64,000 nt of DNA, taken from NCBI GenBank assembly GCA_035296385.1, contig DATHBB010000171.1:9554-73553 (forward strand), in the 5' to 3' direction. The notes below the pieces were generated by a model that saw only the letters and a program-made list of their open reading frames with translations, did no database searches and was not told the DNA's origin. The translations under genes were made by a program, and so were the position numbers. The stretch comes from JAIVJZ01 sp035296385. GTDB lineage: Bacteria > Acidobacteriota > Blastocatellia > Pyrinomonadales > Pyrinomonadaceae. Below are positions 41,620 to 49,391 of the stretch, one piece after another; within the stretch, counting starts at the first letter, position 1, and each line of letters opens with the position of its first letter.

Positions 41620-43440
41620 ATGGAGAACGCCGGAAGTCACGAAGCCGCCGCCGCCGCTACTGCCAGTGCCGGAGAGGTCGTCATCGCGCGCGACGACCCG
41701 GGCAGCGGCGACGATGCCGCCGCGCCGCCGCGCGAACGGCGAAACGTCTTCGCGTCGGCTGCCGTCGTGCGCGCCCTCTATCTCTCTATCGGCGCGCTCG
41801 TCATCGCCGCCGTCTTCTGGCTACTACAGTTCTCCACAGATGCCATCTGCTGCGGCGACTTCGACGGTTACTATCACATCGGTTGGAGCGCGCAACTCTG
41901 GCAGGGCATACGCACAGGCCAGTTCCCGCCGCAGTTCACCTGGCTGCCGCTGACGACCTTGAACGCGCGCGATTACGTGGATCATCATTTCCTCTTCCAC
42001 ATCTTGCAGATTCCCTTCACCTTCTTTCAGGACGTGCGCACGGGCGCGAAAATTTCCGCTTGGCTCTTCGGCACGCTCGCCGTCTTCTCCTGCTACTGGA
42101 TGCTCGTGCGCTATCGCATACAGTACCCGCTCGTCTGGCTCATCGCGCTCCTCGGATGTTCCGCGCCCTTTCTGTTTCGCATGAACATGACGAAGGCGAT
42201 GAGCGTCTCCGTCGTGCTGCTCATCCTCGGCATTCACCTGCTCTTTCAAAGAAAATATTTGTGGCTGCTCCCGCTCGCCTTCATCTTCACTCTGACTTAC
42301 GACATGTTCGTCCTGCTCGGACTCGTCGCGTTCATCTGGACAGCCGTTGTCGCGTGGAGCGAGCGGCGCTTCGAGTGGAGGCCGCTTGCGTGGGTCGTGG
42401 TCGGAGTCGGCGCGGGTACAGTTATCAACCCCTACTTCCCGCACAACGTCCGGCTGCTCTACGCGCACATCATGATGAAGGTCACGTCAGGCGGCTTTGC
42501 GACGGCGGTGGGGCAGGAGTGGTATCCCTACGACAGTTGGGACTTCGCGCGCAACTGCACCGTCGCCTTCGCCGCGATGATCACCGGCTACATCGCCTTC
42601 AACTGGCACGACCGCAAACGCGCCGCGCGCCCGCTCTTCTTTCTCATCTTCTCGACCATCCTGCTCATCGCCAACGCGCGCTGGCGTCGCTTCGCGGAAT
42701 ACTGGCCGCCCTTCGCCATCCTCTTCGCCGCCTTCACCCTGCAACTCGTCTTCGAGCGCGCACGCTCCGCCTACGGCAACTTGCCCGCAGACGTGTTGGA
42801 CGAACTTGAGCCTTACCTTGATCGCCCCGCGAGCGGCGAGAGTGGCCGCGCCGTGAACGCGTCGCCGGAGTGGAGCGCGACGCACAAAACTCTGGCGGCC
42901 TCCGTCGTCGCGCTCCTGCTCGCCGTCCCGATGATCTCCATGATCGTCGCCGAGACGCGCGAGATCGCGACGACCGCGCCGCACGAAGAGTACACGAAGG
43001 GCATCGAGTGGATGCGCACGCACGTTCCCGCCGGGCAGGTCATCTTCAACACCGACTGGGACGACTTCCCCAAACTCTTCTACTACGACCCGACGCACCT
43101 GTACGTCTCCGGCCTCGACCCGAGTTACCTGCACGAACGCGACCCCGCTTTGTCGCGTCTCTACGAAGACATCACGCTCGGCAGGAACAAAGACCCCGGC
43201 CCCGCCATACGCGACCGCTTCGGCGCGCGCTACGTCTTCACCGACAACGAGGACGTACACAACGATTTCTACGATGCCGCGATGGACAGCGGGTGGTTCG
43301 ACGAGGTTTACACGGACAAGGACTGCACCATCCTCTACATACGCGACCAGAAAGGCACGCCCGCGCCCCTCGAACCCGGCGACGATAACGAGCCGGACGA
43401 AGACACCGACGGCGAGGCGGACGAAGGCGATGCGACCTAG
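41620..43440 (+). CDS. GT-C-type multi-spanning membrane protein, STT3-like
   Basis: I start at ATG 41620 (MENAGSH) with AAAGGGA upstream, giving 606 residues. About ten membrane helices follow a disordered N-terminus. The first periplasmic loop has an acidic motif GDFDGYYHIGWS, as in the metal-binding loop of STT3/PglB-type and other GT-C transferases. The soluble C-terminal part contains NTDWDDFPKLFYYDP, reminiscent of the WWDYG region. It could be a lipid-linked sugar transferase or oligosaccharyltransferase relative. No glycosylation gene cluster is next to it, so the role is open. The C-terminus is very acidic. Confidence 0.65.
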   Translation: MENAGSHEAAAAATASAGEVVIARDDPGSGDDAAAPPRERRNVFASAAVVRALYLSIGALVIAAVFWLLQFSTDAICCGDFDGYYHIGWSAQLWQGIRTGQFPPQFTWLPLTTLNARDYVDHHFLFHILQIPFTFFQDVRTGAKISAWLFGTLAVFSCYWMLVRYRIQYPLVWLIALLGCSAPFLFRMNMTKAMSVSVVLLILGIHLLFQRKYLWLLPLAFIFTLTYDMFVLLGLVAFIWTAVVAWSERRFEWRPLAWVVVGVGAGTVINPYFPHNVRLLYAHIMMKVTSGGFATAVGQEWYPYDSWDFARNCTVAFAAMITGYIAFNWHDRKRAARPLFFLIFSTILLIANARWRRFAEYWPPFAILFAAFTLQLVFERARSAYGNLPADVLDELEPYLDRPASGESGRAVNASPEWSATHKTLAASVVALLLAVPMISMIVAETREIATTAPHEEYTKGIEWMRTHVPAGQVIFNTDWDDFPKLFYYDPTHLYVSGLDPSYLHERDPALSRLYEDITLGRNKDPGPAIRDRFGARYVFTDNEDVHNDFYDAAMDSGWFDEVYTDKDCTILYIRDQKGTPAPLEPGDDNEPDEDTDGEADEGDAT

Positions 43441-43505
43441 CCGAAATCGGATTTGAGAGCGCGTATGCGGGCGAATGAATCGAGTCGAATTTTATGTGGA
43501 ATGAG

Positions 43506-43877
43506 ATGAAGGTGAGGACTCTAAAAATCGCGGCGGTCGTGATTCTCCTGTCGCTTGTGCTCGGCGCTACTGCGGGCTGTAACCGCTCGCAGACGCGTGA
43601 GGCGACGCAGCCCCGGCCCTCCGCTTTCGAGCGCGATCTGGCCTCCGTGCAGCGCAACAACTTCCAGAAAGTTTACGTCATCTCGCGCCCCGACGGCGGC
43701 ACGCTCAACGCCGACGACAAAGCCTACCTCAAAACGAACATGCCGATTGAGACCACCATGCGCATCCTCACGGACGAAGACCGCCGCGTCATCATCGGCA
43801 CGAACTTCGACTTCAAGCCCGAACACCTCGACGCGCTCAACAGGCGCTTCAAGGTTGAAGACTACACCGGCAGATGA
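43506..43877 (+). CDS. Small putative lipoprotein
   Basis: The 123-residue precursor (counting from MKVRTLKIAA; an ATG at 43494 adds four residues) has a hydrophobic signal ending in the lipobox-like ATAGC, so Cys would be lipidated. The mature part is soluble and has LNADDKAYLKTNMPIETTMR and TDEDRRVIIGTNFDF. I do not recognise a family. It follows the GT-C gene by 65 bases on the same strand and may share its transcript. Confidence 0.75.
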   Translation: MKVRTLKIAAVVILLSLVLGATAGCNRSQTREATQPRPSAFERDLASVQRNNFQKVYVISRPDGGTLNADDKAYLKTNMPIETTMRILTDEDRRVIIGTNFDFKPEHLDALNRRFKVEDYTGR

Positions 43878-43970
43878 GCACGCGCCGCCGTCGCACCTCA
43901 ATCGGGCGGCTGACACCAACGCCTTGCTCCGTTCGTTACTTTACGTGTGAGACTGACCTTCGCGCCGCGT

Positions 43971-44375
43971 TCACTTCTTACGGTTGAGTATCGCGGAAGC
44001 CGAGATGTCTGTAGCTCCCCTGTGTGAGAAGCGGTAGGCGATCTGCCTGCCGTTCAGGCGTTCGATCACGACGCGGCCTTTATCCACGCAAGCATCCTGT
44101 CCCGACGTGATGCTCTCTCTGAACACGGCGCTCTTCGAGTTGATCCGGACGAGCCGCCACCTGCCCCCGCAATTTAGCGACGGGTATTCGATCAGATACT
44201 TCCCGCCCCGCCGCGCCGTGAGCCGCATCGTCCAGGTGGAGTCGGTATCGATCTGATAACCCGTGCCCTCCCACGTCCCGTTCAACCAGGCCCTGTTGCC
44301 CTTACCCTGCTGCGCGTACACGATGGAACTCATGCAGAGCATCAGCAACACGGTTGCCGCGAGTTTACGCGTCAT
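43971..44375 (-). CDS. Small secreted hypothetical protein
   Basis: The 134-residue precursor starts at ATG 44375 (MTRKLAATVLLML) with a signal peptide cleaved after VYAQ. The mature part begins NRAWLNGTWEGTGYQIDTDS and has beta-rich segments WTMRLTARRGGKYLIEYPSL and a pair of Cys residues (LNCGGRW, GQDACVDKG) that could form a disulfide. It looks like a small lipocalin-like beta barrel (inference). The longer open frame to 44804 is only the shadow of the next gene. Confidence 0.75.
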   Translation of the reverse strand: MTRKLAATVLLMLCMSSIVYAQQGKGNRAWLNGTWEGTGYQIDTDSTWTMRLTARRGGKYLIEYPSLNCGGRWRLVRINSKSAVFRESITSGQDACVDKGRVVIERLNGRQIAYRFSHRGATDISASAILNRKK

Positions 44376-44437
44376 AAAATTTTTCCCGTTGAGAAAATGA
44401 GTGATCAAGTTTGACCCCGGAGAGTTTATCGTTCGCC

Positions 44438-44863
44438 TTAGCCGTTCTGCAGCGCCGAGCGCAGATACCAACTGAACCCGATGAGCACGACGAAGAGTGC
44501 CACCATCATGATGAACAGCCACTTGTTGCGCCGTCCCGTCCTGATCTGCCAGATGCCGCTCACGAGGCTGCCGAGTCCGAAGACGAGCACCATGCCGAAC
44601 AGCGCGAGGATGAGTTGCGCTTGCTGTGGCGTGCCCGTGAAGCGCGCCCCGCCCGTGCTCTCGCCCGCCTGTAGCAAGAGCGGCGCGACGTTGTAGGTGA
44701 TCGTCCCCATCAGCCCGATGAGGAACACGCCGATCAGCAATTGCATCCAGCCGAGGCGGCGCACCTGCTTCGCCGTCCGCAAACGCTTCCCGCAATTCGG
44801 GCACTTGCCGACCGTCTCATTAGTAACGTGTCCACAACTAAAACAACTGCTCGTTTCTTCCAT
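44438..44863 (-). CDS. Zinc-ribbon membrane protein
   Basis: A CxxC-x11-CxxC zinc ribbon (CFSCGHVTNETVGKCPNCG) at the N-terminus is followed by three membrane segments (about 40-62, 85-108 and 115-135). The 141-residue protein from ATG 44863 has GGAGGT about 11 bases upstream; a GTG at 44881 is the alternative. The function is unknown. It lies downstream of a strong leader hairpin and of the SelW-like gene. Confidence 0.75.
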   Translation of the reverse strand: MEETSSCFSCGHVTNETVGKCPNCGKRLRTAKQVRRLGWMQLLIGVFLIGLMGTITYNVAPLLLQAGESTGGARFTGTPQQAQLILALFGMVLVFGLGSLVSGIWQIRTGRRNKWLFIMMVALFVVLIGFSWYLRSALQNG

Positions 44864-44897
44864 CACAACTTCTACCTCCACAGAGAGAGAGCCTGCG

Positions 44898-44934
44898 CGC
44901 GCGCCCGTCTCTTCGCGGACGAGACGGGCACGCG
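44898..44934 (-). promoter_or_regulatory. Leader hairpin before the zinc-ribbon gene
   Basis: Read on the minus strand, a 14-bp stem (GCCCGTCTC plus CGCGT paired with GAGACGGGC plus GCGCG, one G-U) carries a 9-base loop. It ends less than 20 bases before the ribosome site. The sequence just before it (44935-44960) reads GTAGCTCAACTGATAAC, like a tRNA D-arm. No T-arm follows, so it is not a complete tRNA gene. Confidence 0.4.
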
Positions 44935-45130
44935 GGCGTTATCAGTTGAGCTACAGTCCGAAAGTTAAAGAAGTTGGACGTGCGGCTAAAAGAAGACCGT
45001 TCATACGGCGGCGGAAAAGCGCGGGGAAGATAACGGCGCGCCGGGGCGCTTGTCAATAGTTATAAAAAACTGGGAGAGGTTCGGTTCGAAGGTGGACGCT
45101 CAAGCCCCGCCCTTTCGCGCCCTCGACGCT

Positions 45131-45373
45131 TCAAACTCCCGGGCGTTGCAAGGCGCTTCTGACCGCCGCCAGCACTTGTTCGTCCGTCGGCAGCTTGAGC
45201 CAACTTCTCTTCAAGATGAGTTTGTCGTCCAGCCAGACGGAGAACTCCCCCATGCGGCCCTGCACGAGTCGCGGCTCGATCCCCGTTTCACTTCTGACGA
45301 GCGCCGCCACACGGGCGGCACGTTCACCATAAGACTTTCAAATTTTGCAATGGCGAATGACGATCTCTCTCAT
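45131..45373 (-). CDS. SelW/SelT/SelH-like (Rdx) selenoprotein with in-frame TGA
   Basis: Reading from ATG 45373, codons 1-11 give MREIVIRHCKI, codon 12 (45338-45340) is TGA, and the frame then runs open to the TGA stop at 45131-45133. This gives 80 codons. With Sec at codon 12 the motif is CKIU (CxxU), the redox centre of Rdx proteins, at the right place in the first beta-alpha turn. The rest fits the fold: RAARVAALVRSETGIEPRLV, then GEFSVWLDDKLILKR, then PTDEQVLAAVRSAL. AGAGGT lies seven bases before the ATG. An 8-bp hairpin (45301-45321, loop CGTGT) begins 16 bases after the TGA, as expected for a bacterial SECIS. The gene follows the alcohol dehydrogenase gene by 33 bases. No selA, selB, selC or selD is in the window. 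Confidence 0.75.
45301..45321 (-). promoter_or_regulatory. Candidate bacterial SECIS hairpin
   Basis: On the minus strand GTGCCGCC pairs with GGCGGCGC (one G-U) around the loop CGTGT. It starts 16 bases after the TGA, so the apical loop lies 24 bases away, and G is the second loop base. Both fit the loose bacterial SECIS rules as I remember them. Confidence 0.5.
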
Positions 45374-45406
45374 CCGTGTCACCTCTCAAACAGTCGCTTT
45401 CAAATC

Positions 45407-46438
45407 TCAAGGGACGAGCACGAGTTTGCCGAACTGCGCGCGGTCTTCCAAAAGTTCGTGCGCGCGTCGCGCTTCGGCGAGCGGGAGCGTCTGCGAAACG
45501 ACGGCGCGAAGCTGCCCGCGCTCTACGAACTTCATGGCGTCGAGCAGTTCGGCCTTCGACCCCATGAACGAACCGAGCAGGCTGACGTGGCGGTAAAAGA
45601 CTTGCCGGAGGTCTGTGCGCGCGTCGTAGCCGCTCGTCGCGCCGCAGGTGACGAGCCGCCCGTTTCGTGCCAGCACGCTGATAGAACCCGGCCACGTCTC
45701 CGCGCCCGTATGCTCGAATACGACTTCGACGCCCTTCTTGTTCGTCAGACGCCTCACTTCTTTCGGCCAGTCGGCGTGCGTGTAGTTGATCGTCTCGTCC
45801 GCGCCTAGCGAGCGCGCCTTTTCGAGTTTCTCGTCCGAACCGGCGGTGGCGATGACGCGCGCCCCCCGCAGTTTCGCGATCTGGATGCCGATTGATCCGA
45901 CGCCGCTCCCCGCCGCGTGGATCAGAACGTCCTCGCCCGGCTCGACGCGCGCCCGCGAGACGAGCATGTGCCACGCCGTCACCGTCACGAGCGGCAACGC
46001 CGCGGCCTCTTCCCAACTCAAATCCGACGGCTTCGGGACGACGTTCACCGCAGGAGCCGAGACGAACTGCGCGTAGCCACCATCGCGCCGGTAGCCGAGT
46101 ATGTCGTAGCTCGCGCACAGATTGTCCAGCCCGCGCAGGCACTCCGCGCAGTGCCCGCACGACACGCCCGGCTGCAACAACACCTCGTCGCCCGCGCGCA
46201 CCCAGTCAACCACCTCTCCCACCTCGCGCACCACGCCCGCGATGTCGTTCCCCAGAATGTGCGGCAGCGGAATCTCTATGCCCGGCAGCCCCTTTCGCGC
46301 CCACACGTCCAGATGATTCAAAGCGCACGCGCGCACCTCGACCAGCACCTCGTTCGCCCTCGTGCGCGGCTCAGGCGCGTCCTCGACATACTCCAACACC
46401 TCCGCCCCGCCGTGTTGCCTGAAGATGACAGCTTTCAT
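45407..46438 (-). CDS. Zinc-dependent alcohol dehydrogenase / quinone oxidoreductase-like
   Basis: This medium-chain dehydrogenase has the four-Cys structural zinc site (C94, C97, C100, C108: CGHCAECLRGLDNLC). Catalytic-site candidates are C38 and H60-D65 (LPHILGND), and the NAD(P)-binding motif is HAAGSGVGSIGIQIAK. The start MKAVIFRQHGGAEVLEY is typical of the quinone-oxidoreductase-like branch. The 343-residue length is normal and the substrate unknown. It is probably cotranscribed with the SelW-like gene downstream. Confidence 0.92.
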   Translation of the reverse strand: MKAVIFRQHGGAEVLEYVEDAPEPRTRANEVLVEVRACALNHLDVWARKGLPGIEIPLPHILGNDIAGVVREVGEVVDWVRAGDEVLLQPGVSCGHCAECLRGLDNLCASYDILGYRRDGGYAQFVSAPAVNVVPKPSDLSWEEAAALPLVTVTAWHMLVSRARVEPGEDVLIHAAGSGVGSIGIQIAKLRGARVIATAGSDEKLEKARSLGADETINYTHADWPKEVRRLTNKKGVEVVFEHTGAETWPGSISVLARNGRLVTCGATSGYDARTDLRQVFYRHVSLLGSFMGSKAELLDAMKFVERGQLRAVVSQTLPLAEARRAHELLEDRAQFGKLVLVP

Positions 46439-46441
46439 GTT

Positions 46442-46596
46442 ATTCAGTCCTTAGTCAGTTGTCCGTTGTCAGTTGTTTATAGCTCGTAGTCCGTTGTCAG
46501 TTGTTCAATTTAATCTTTAGCAACTCGCCCGGTGCAGCACAAAACAACGGACGACGGACGACGGACAACTGACTAAGCCTGACGGACAACCGACAG
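46442..46596. repeat. Palindrome with GTCAGTTGTCCGTTG arms (family g)
   Basis: Left arm units run from 46442 to about 46505 and the complementary right arm from about 46544 to 46596. The centre (46505-46545) has TAATCTTTAGC and GCAGCACAAAACAACGG, shared with the other family g copies. It lies between divergent genes. Confidence 0.8.
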
Positions 46597-46713
46597 TCTT
46601 TCATGTTAAATATCGACTCGGATTCTACAAGCTACTTCGCACGCGGGCTAGCGTGTCCCGGCTGAGAAGGTCGGTGCGCGTCAACTTATTTTTTGCGCTG
46701 AGGAATTGAACGG

Positions 46714-47208
46714 ATGAGCAGGATCATCGTCGGTGTGTTGGGGCCGGGCGAGGGTGCGATGGACGAAGCCGTGCGCGCGGCGTTCGAGTTGGGGCAGTTG
46801 ATCGCGGCGGAGAATTGGGTGTTGCTGACGGGCGGGCGCGACGCGGGCGTGATGGAGGCGGCCAGTCGGGGCGCGAAGTCGGCGGGCGGTTTGACGGTCG
46901 GGATTTTGCCTTCGGAGGATGCGCGGGGCGCGTCGGAGTTCGTGGACCTACGCATCATGACGGGCATGGGACAGGCGCGCAACAACATCAACGTGCTCTC
47001 CAGCCGACTCCTCTTTGCCTGCGGCACGGGCGCGGGCACGGCCTCCGAGATCGCGCTCGCCATCAAAGCGAAGAAGCACGTCATACTGCTTTGCACGGAC
47101 GAGGCGAGCGAGAAGTTTTTCAAGTCGTTGGGGAAACAACGCGTGTCTGCGGCAGACGATCCGAGCGCGGCGATTGAGCTGGCGAGAAAGTTATTGATGG
47201 AACAATAG
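46714..47208 (+). CDS. TIGR00725/LOG-like SLOG-fold protein
   Basis: The 164-residue protein has a Rossmann-like SLOG fold: IIVGVLGPGEG, WVLLTGGRDAGVMEAASRGA, then VLSSRLLFACGTGAGTASEIALA. This pattern is close to the TIGR00725 group, related to lysine-decarboxylase-like (LOG) phosphoribohydrolases. The usual PGGxGTxxE is replaced by GTGAGTASE, which keeps the Glu. It may cleave or bind a nucleotide. It stands alone between two palindromes. Confidence 0.85.
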   Translation: MSRIIVGVLGPGEGAMDEAVRAAFELGQLIAAENWVLLTGGRDAGVMEAASRGAKSAGGLTVGILPSEDARGASEFVDLRIMTGMGQARNNINVLSSRLLFACGTGAGTASEIALAIKAKKHVILLCTDEASEKFFKSLGKQRVSAADDPSAAIELARKLLMEQ

Positions 47209-47250
47209 CCCGACAGCGTGCGAACCAAGCAACTTCAAGCGTTAATTATG

Positions 47251-47352
47251 ATTCACCGCAGAGGCGCAGAGCAGAACCGCAGAGGGGGCGCAGAGAAGAA
47301 GTTAATCTTTTCTCTGCGCCCCCTCTGCGCCTCTCTGCGTCTCTGCGGTGAA
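47251..47352. repeat. Palindrome with CACCGCAGAGGCGCAGAGC arms (family f)
   Basis: Outer arms start at 47251 and end at 47352. An inner perfect inverted repeat, CGCAGAGGGGGCGCAGAGAA (47278-47297), pairs with 47310-47329. It lies between convergent genes and ends 25 bases from lipA. Confidence 0.85.
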
Positions 47353-47376
47353 GGGTTTTATTCCTTTCAAACAAAC

Positions 47377-48336
47377 TTAACCCGCAACGACGGCTACTTC
47401 GTCGCACGTCGTTTCTTGAGCTGTACCTTCCACCTGCTGCCGCGCGTGATACGAGGAACGCGTGAGCGGGCTTGATTCGACGTGATGAAAGCCCATCTCC
47501 ATGCCGATCTCGCGCCAGCGCGCGAACTCGGCGGGCGTCACATATCGTTCGACGGGCAGGCGGCGCGCGTGCGGTTGCAGGTATTGGCCGATGGTCATGA
47601 TGTCGCAACTTGCGGCGCGCAAATCTTTCATCAACTCGACCACTTCGTCGAACGTCTCGCCGAGGCCGACCATGATGCCGCTCTTGGTGAGCATACCGCG
47701 TCGCTCCACGTCGCGGCGACGCGCTGCGCGTTCAAGGAGCGTCAGCGTCTGCCCGTACTTCGCGTCGGGGCGCACGCGGCGGTAAAGACGCGCGATGGTT
47801 TCGGTGTTGTGGTTGAGCACGTCGGGTTGCGCGTCGAGCACCGTGTTGAGCGCGGCCTCGTCGCCGTTGAAGTCGGGAATGAGGACTTCGATTTTGCACG
47901 CGGGATTCGCGGCGCGCACTTCGCGTATGGTCTCAGCCCAGTGCGCCGCGCCGCCGTCCGTTAAGTCGTCGCGGTTAACGGAGGTGATGACGGCGTAGGC
48001 GAGATCGAGATGGCGCACGGCTTCGGCGACGTGGCGCGGCTCGTCCTTATCGAGTTCGCCCGGCTTGCCTTTGCCGACGGCGCAGAAGCCGCAATGGCGC
48101 GTGCAGATGTCGCCGCCGAGCATGAAGGTGGCCGTGCGGTCAGACCAGCACTCGAAGATGTTCGGGCAGCGCGCCTCCTGACAGACCGTGTGCAGATTCA
48201 AACCCTCGATCAACTTCAAGACGTGGTTCTGATTCGACGGGTCGCCGATGCGAATCTTCAACCAGTCGGGCTTGCGTCCCGTCGGGCGTCCCGCAGGCGT
48301 TGGAATATTGCTGATGACTTTTAACTCGCGGCTCAA
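47377..48336 (-). CDS. lipA: Lipoyl synthase
   Basis: This radical-SAM enzyme inserts two sulfurs into octanoyl-protein to make lipoyl groups. The auxiliary cluster cysteines C52, C57 and C63 (CQEARCPNIFEC), the radical-SAM cysteines C78, C82 and C85 (CTRHCGFC) and the C-terminal Ser ligand region SPLTRSSYHA are all present. The 319-residue length is normal. It is the third gene of lipB - ammonia-lyase - lipA on the minus strand, and its products are the 2-oxoacid dehydrogenase proteins encoded at 55-61 kb. Confidence 0.96.
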   Translation of the reverse strand: MSRELKVISNIPTPAGRPTGRKPDWLKIRIGDPSNQNHVLKLIEGLNLHTVCQEARCPNIFECWSDRTATFMLGGDICTRHCGFCAVGKGKPGELDKDEPRHVAEAVRHLDLAYAVITSVNRDDLTDGGAAHWAETIREVRAANPACKIEVLIPDFNGDEAALNTVLDAQPDVLNHNTETIARLYRRVRPDAKYGQTLTLLERAARRRDVERRGMLTKSGIMVGLGETFDEVVELMKDLRAASCDIMTIGQYLQPHARRLPVERYVTPAEFARWREIGMEMGFHHVESSPLTRSSYHARQQVEGTAQETTCDEVAVVAG

Positions 48337-48380
48337 TAAATTCGCTCCACAAATGATTTTCGACTTTTTCGACTGTGCGG

Positions 48381-49391
48381 CTATTTTAACATTTGCTCCG
48401 CACCGTTGTCGCTTCCAACGCCGTCGCCGCCGATACTGACAGCGAGCCGCGCGAGCACGTCCGCATCAACGTTCCCGCCCGTGAGCACGACGCCGATGCG
48501 ACGCAGACCGCGCGGGAGTTTGTCGAACAACACGGCGGCAGCCGCCAGCGCGCCCGTCGGCTCGACCAGTATTTTCAGACGAAACAGCAGGAACTTCATC
48601 GCCTCCGCCGTCTCCGCGTCTGTGACCGTCAACACGTCGTCCGCGTTTTGCATGACGAAGTGAAAGGTCAGCGCGCCCGGCGTCTGCACGCGCGCGCCGT
48701 CGGCGATGGTCGGCGGCGGCGGGATCGTGACGCGCTCTCCCTTCAAGAGAGATTGCCGCGTGTCGTCGCCCGTCGCGGGTTCGACGGCGAAACAGCGAAT
48801 CCGCGCGTTCAACCCTCGCGCCGCCGTGCTCGCCCCTGCGAACAAACCGCCGCCGCCGCAGGGCACGACAATCGCGTCGAGGTCTTGAACTTCTTCCATC
48901 AACTCAAGCGCGCACGTTCCCTGCCCCGCCATCACATGATAATCGTCGTAAGGCGGCACGAGGACGAGACCATTGCGTTCGGCAACGTCGCGCGCGACCC
49001 GTTCGCGGTCGTCGCGCTGCCGGTCGTAGAAGACGACTTCCGCGCCGTAGCCTCTGGTGGCCGCCACCTTCGCGCGCGGCGCATCCTCCGGCATCACGAT
49101 ACAAGCGCGCGTGCCCGCATCGCGAGCCGCGAGCGCGACGGCCTGCGCGTGATTGCCGGACGAAAAGGCTGCGACGCCGCGCGCGCGCTCCAAGGCGTCG
49201 AGCGCGAGAATCTTGTTCGTCGCCCCGCGCATCTTGAACGCACCGGCGCGTTGAAAATTTTCGCACTTGAAAAAAACTTCGCGCCCGCCGCCCGCCGCAC
49301 TGTTGAAAGCGCGCGAAGACATAACCGGCGTGCGGTGCACGCGCGATGCGATGCGGCGCTCGGCCTCGCGTATGAATTCAAGCGTGAGCAT
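48381..49391 (-). CDS. PLP-dependent threonine/serine dehydratase family
   Basis: A fold type II PLP enzyme of 336 residues. The Schiff-base Lys is K53 (QRAGAFKMRGA), the phosphate-binding loop is SSGNHAQAVALAA, and GGGGLFAG follows at mid-length. There is no C-terminal ACT domain, so it is the short catabolic or racemase-like type (serine racemase, threo-3-hydroxyaspartate ammonia-lyase or threonine dehydratase). Its ATG lies inside the last codons of lipB (14-base overlap), which indicates translational coupling. Confidence 0.88.
   Translation of the reverse strand: MLTLEFIREAERRIASRVHRTPVMSSRAFNSAAGGGREVFFKCENFQRAGAFKMRGATNKILALDALERARGVAAFSSGNHAQAVALAARDAGTRACIVMPEDAPRAKVAATRGYGAEVVFYDRQRDDRERVARDVAERNGLVLVPPYDDYHVMAGQGTCALELMEEVQDLDAIVVPCGGGGLFAGASTAARGLNARIRCFAVEPATGDDTRQSLLKGERVTIPPPPTIADGARVQTPGALTFHFVMQNADDVLTVTDAETAEAMKFLLFRLKILVEPTGALAAAAVLFDKLPRGLRRIGVVLTGGNVDADVLARLAVSIGGDGVGSDNGAEQMLK

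Noticed and set aside
44376..44804. N-terminal extension of the small secreted protein (frame open to 44804)
   Set aside because: The extension is antisense-like low-complexity sequence overlapping the zinc-ribbon gene; a clean signal peptide starts at 44375.
44890..44965. Complete tRNA gene or tRNA-Sec next to the selenoprotein gene
   Set aside because: Only a D-arm-like piece is present; there is no T-arm, no matching acceptor stem and no TCA anticodon.
45050..45808. 252-codon plus-strand frame across the SelW-like region
   Set aside because: It crosses the antisense strand of the dehydrogenase gene and shows no domain, while the minus strand has two well-supported genes.
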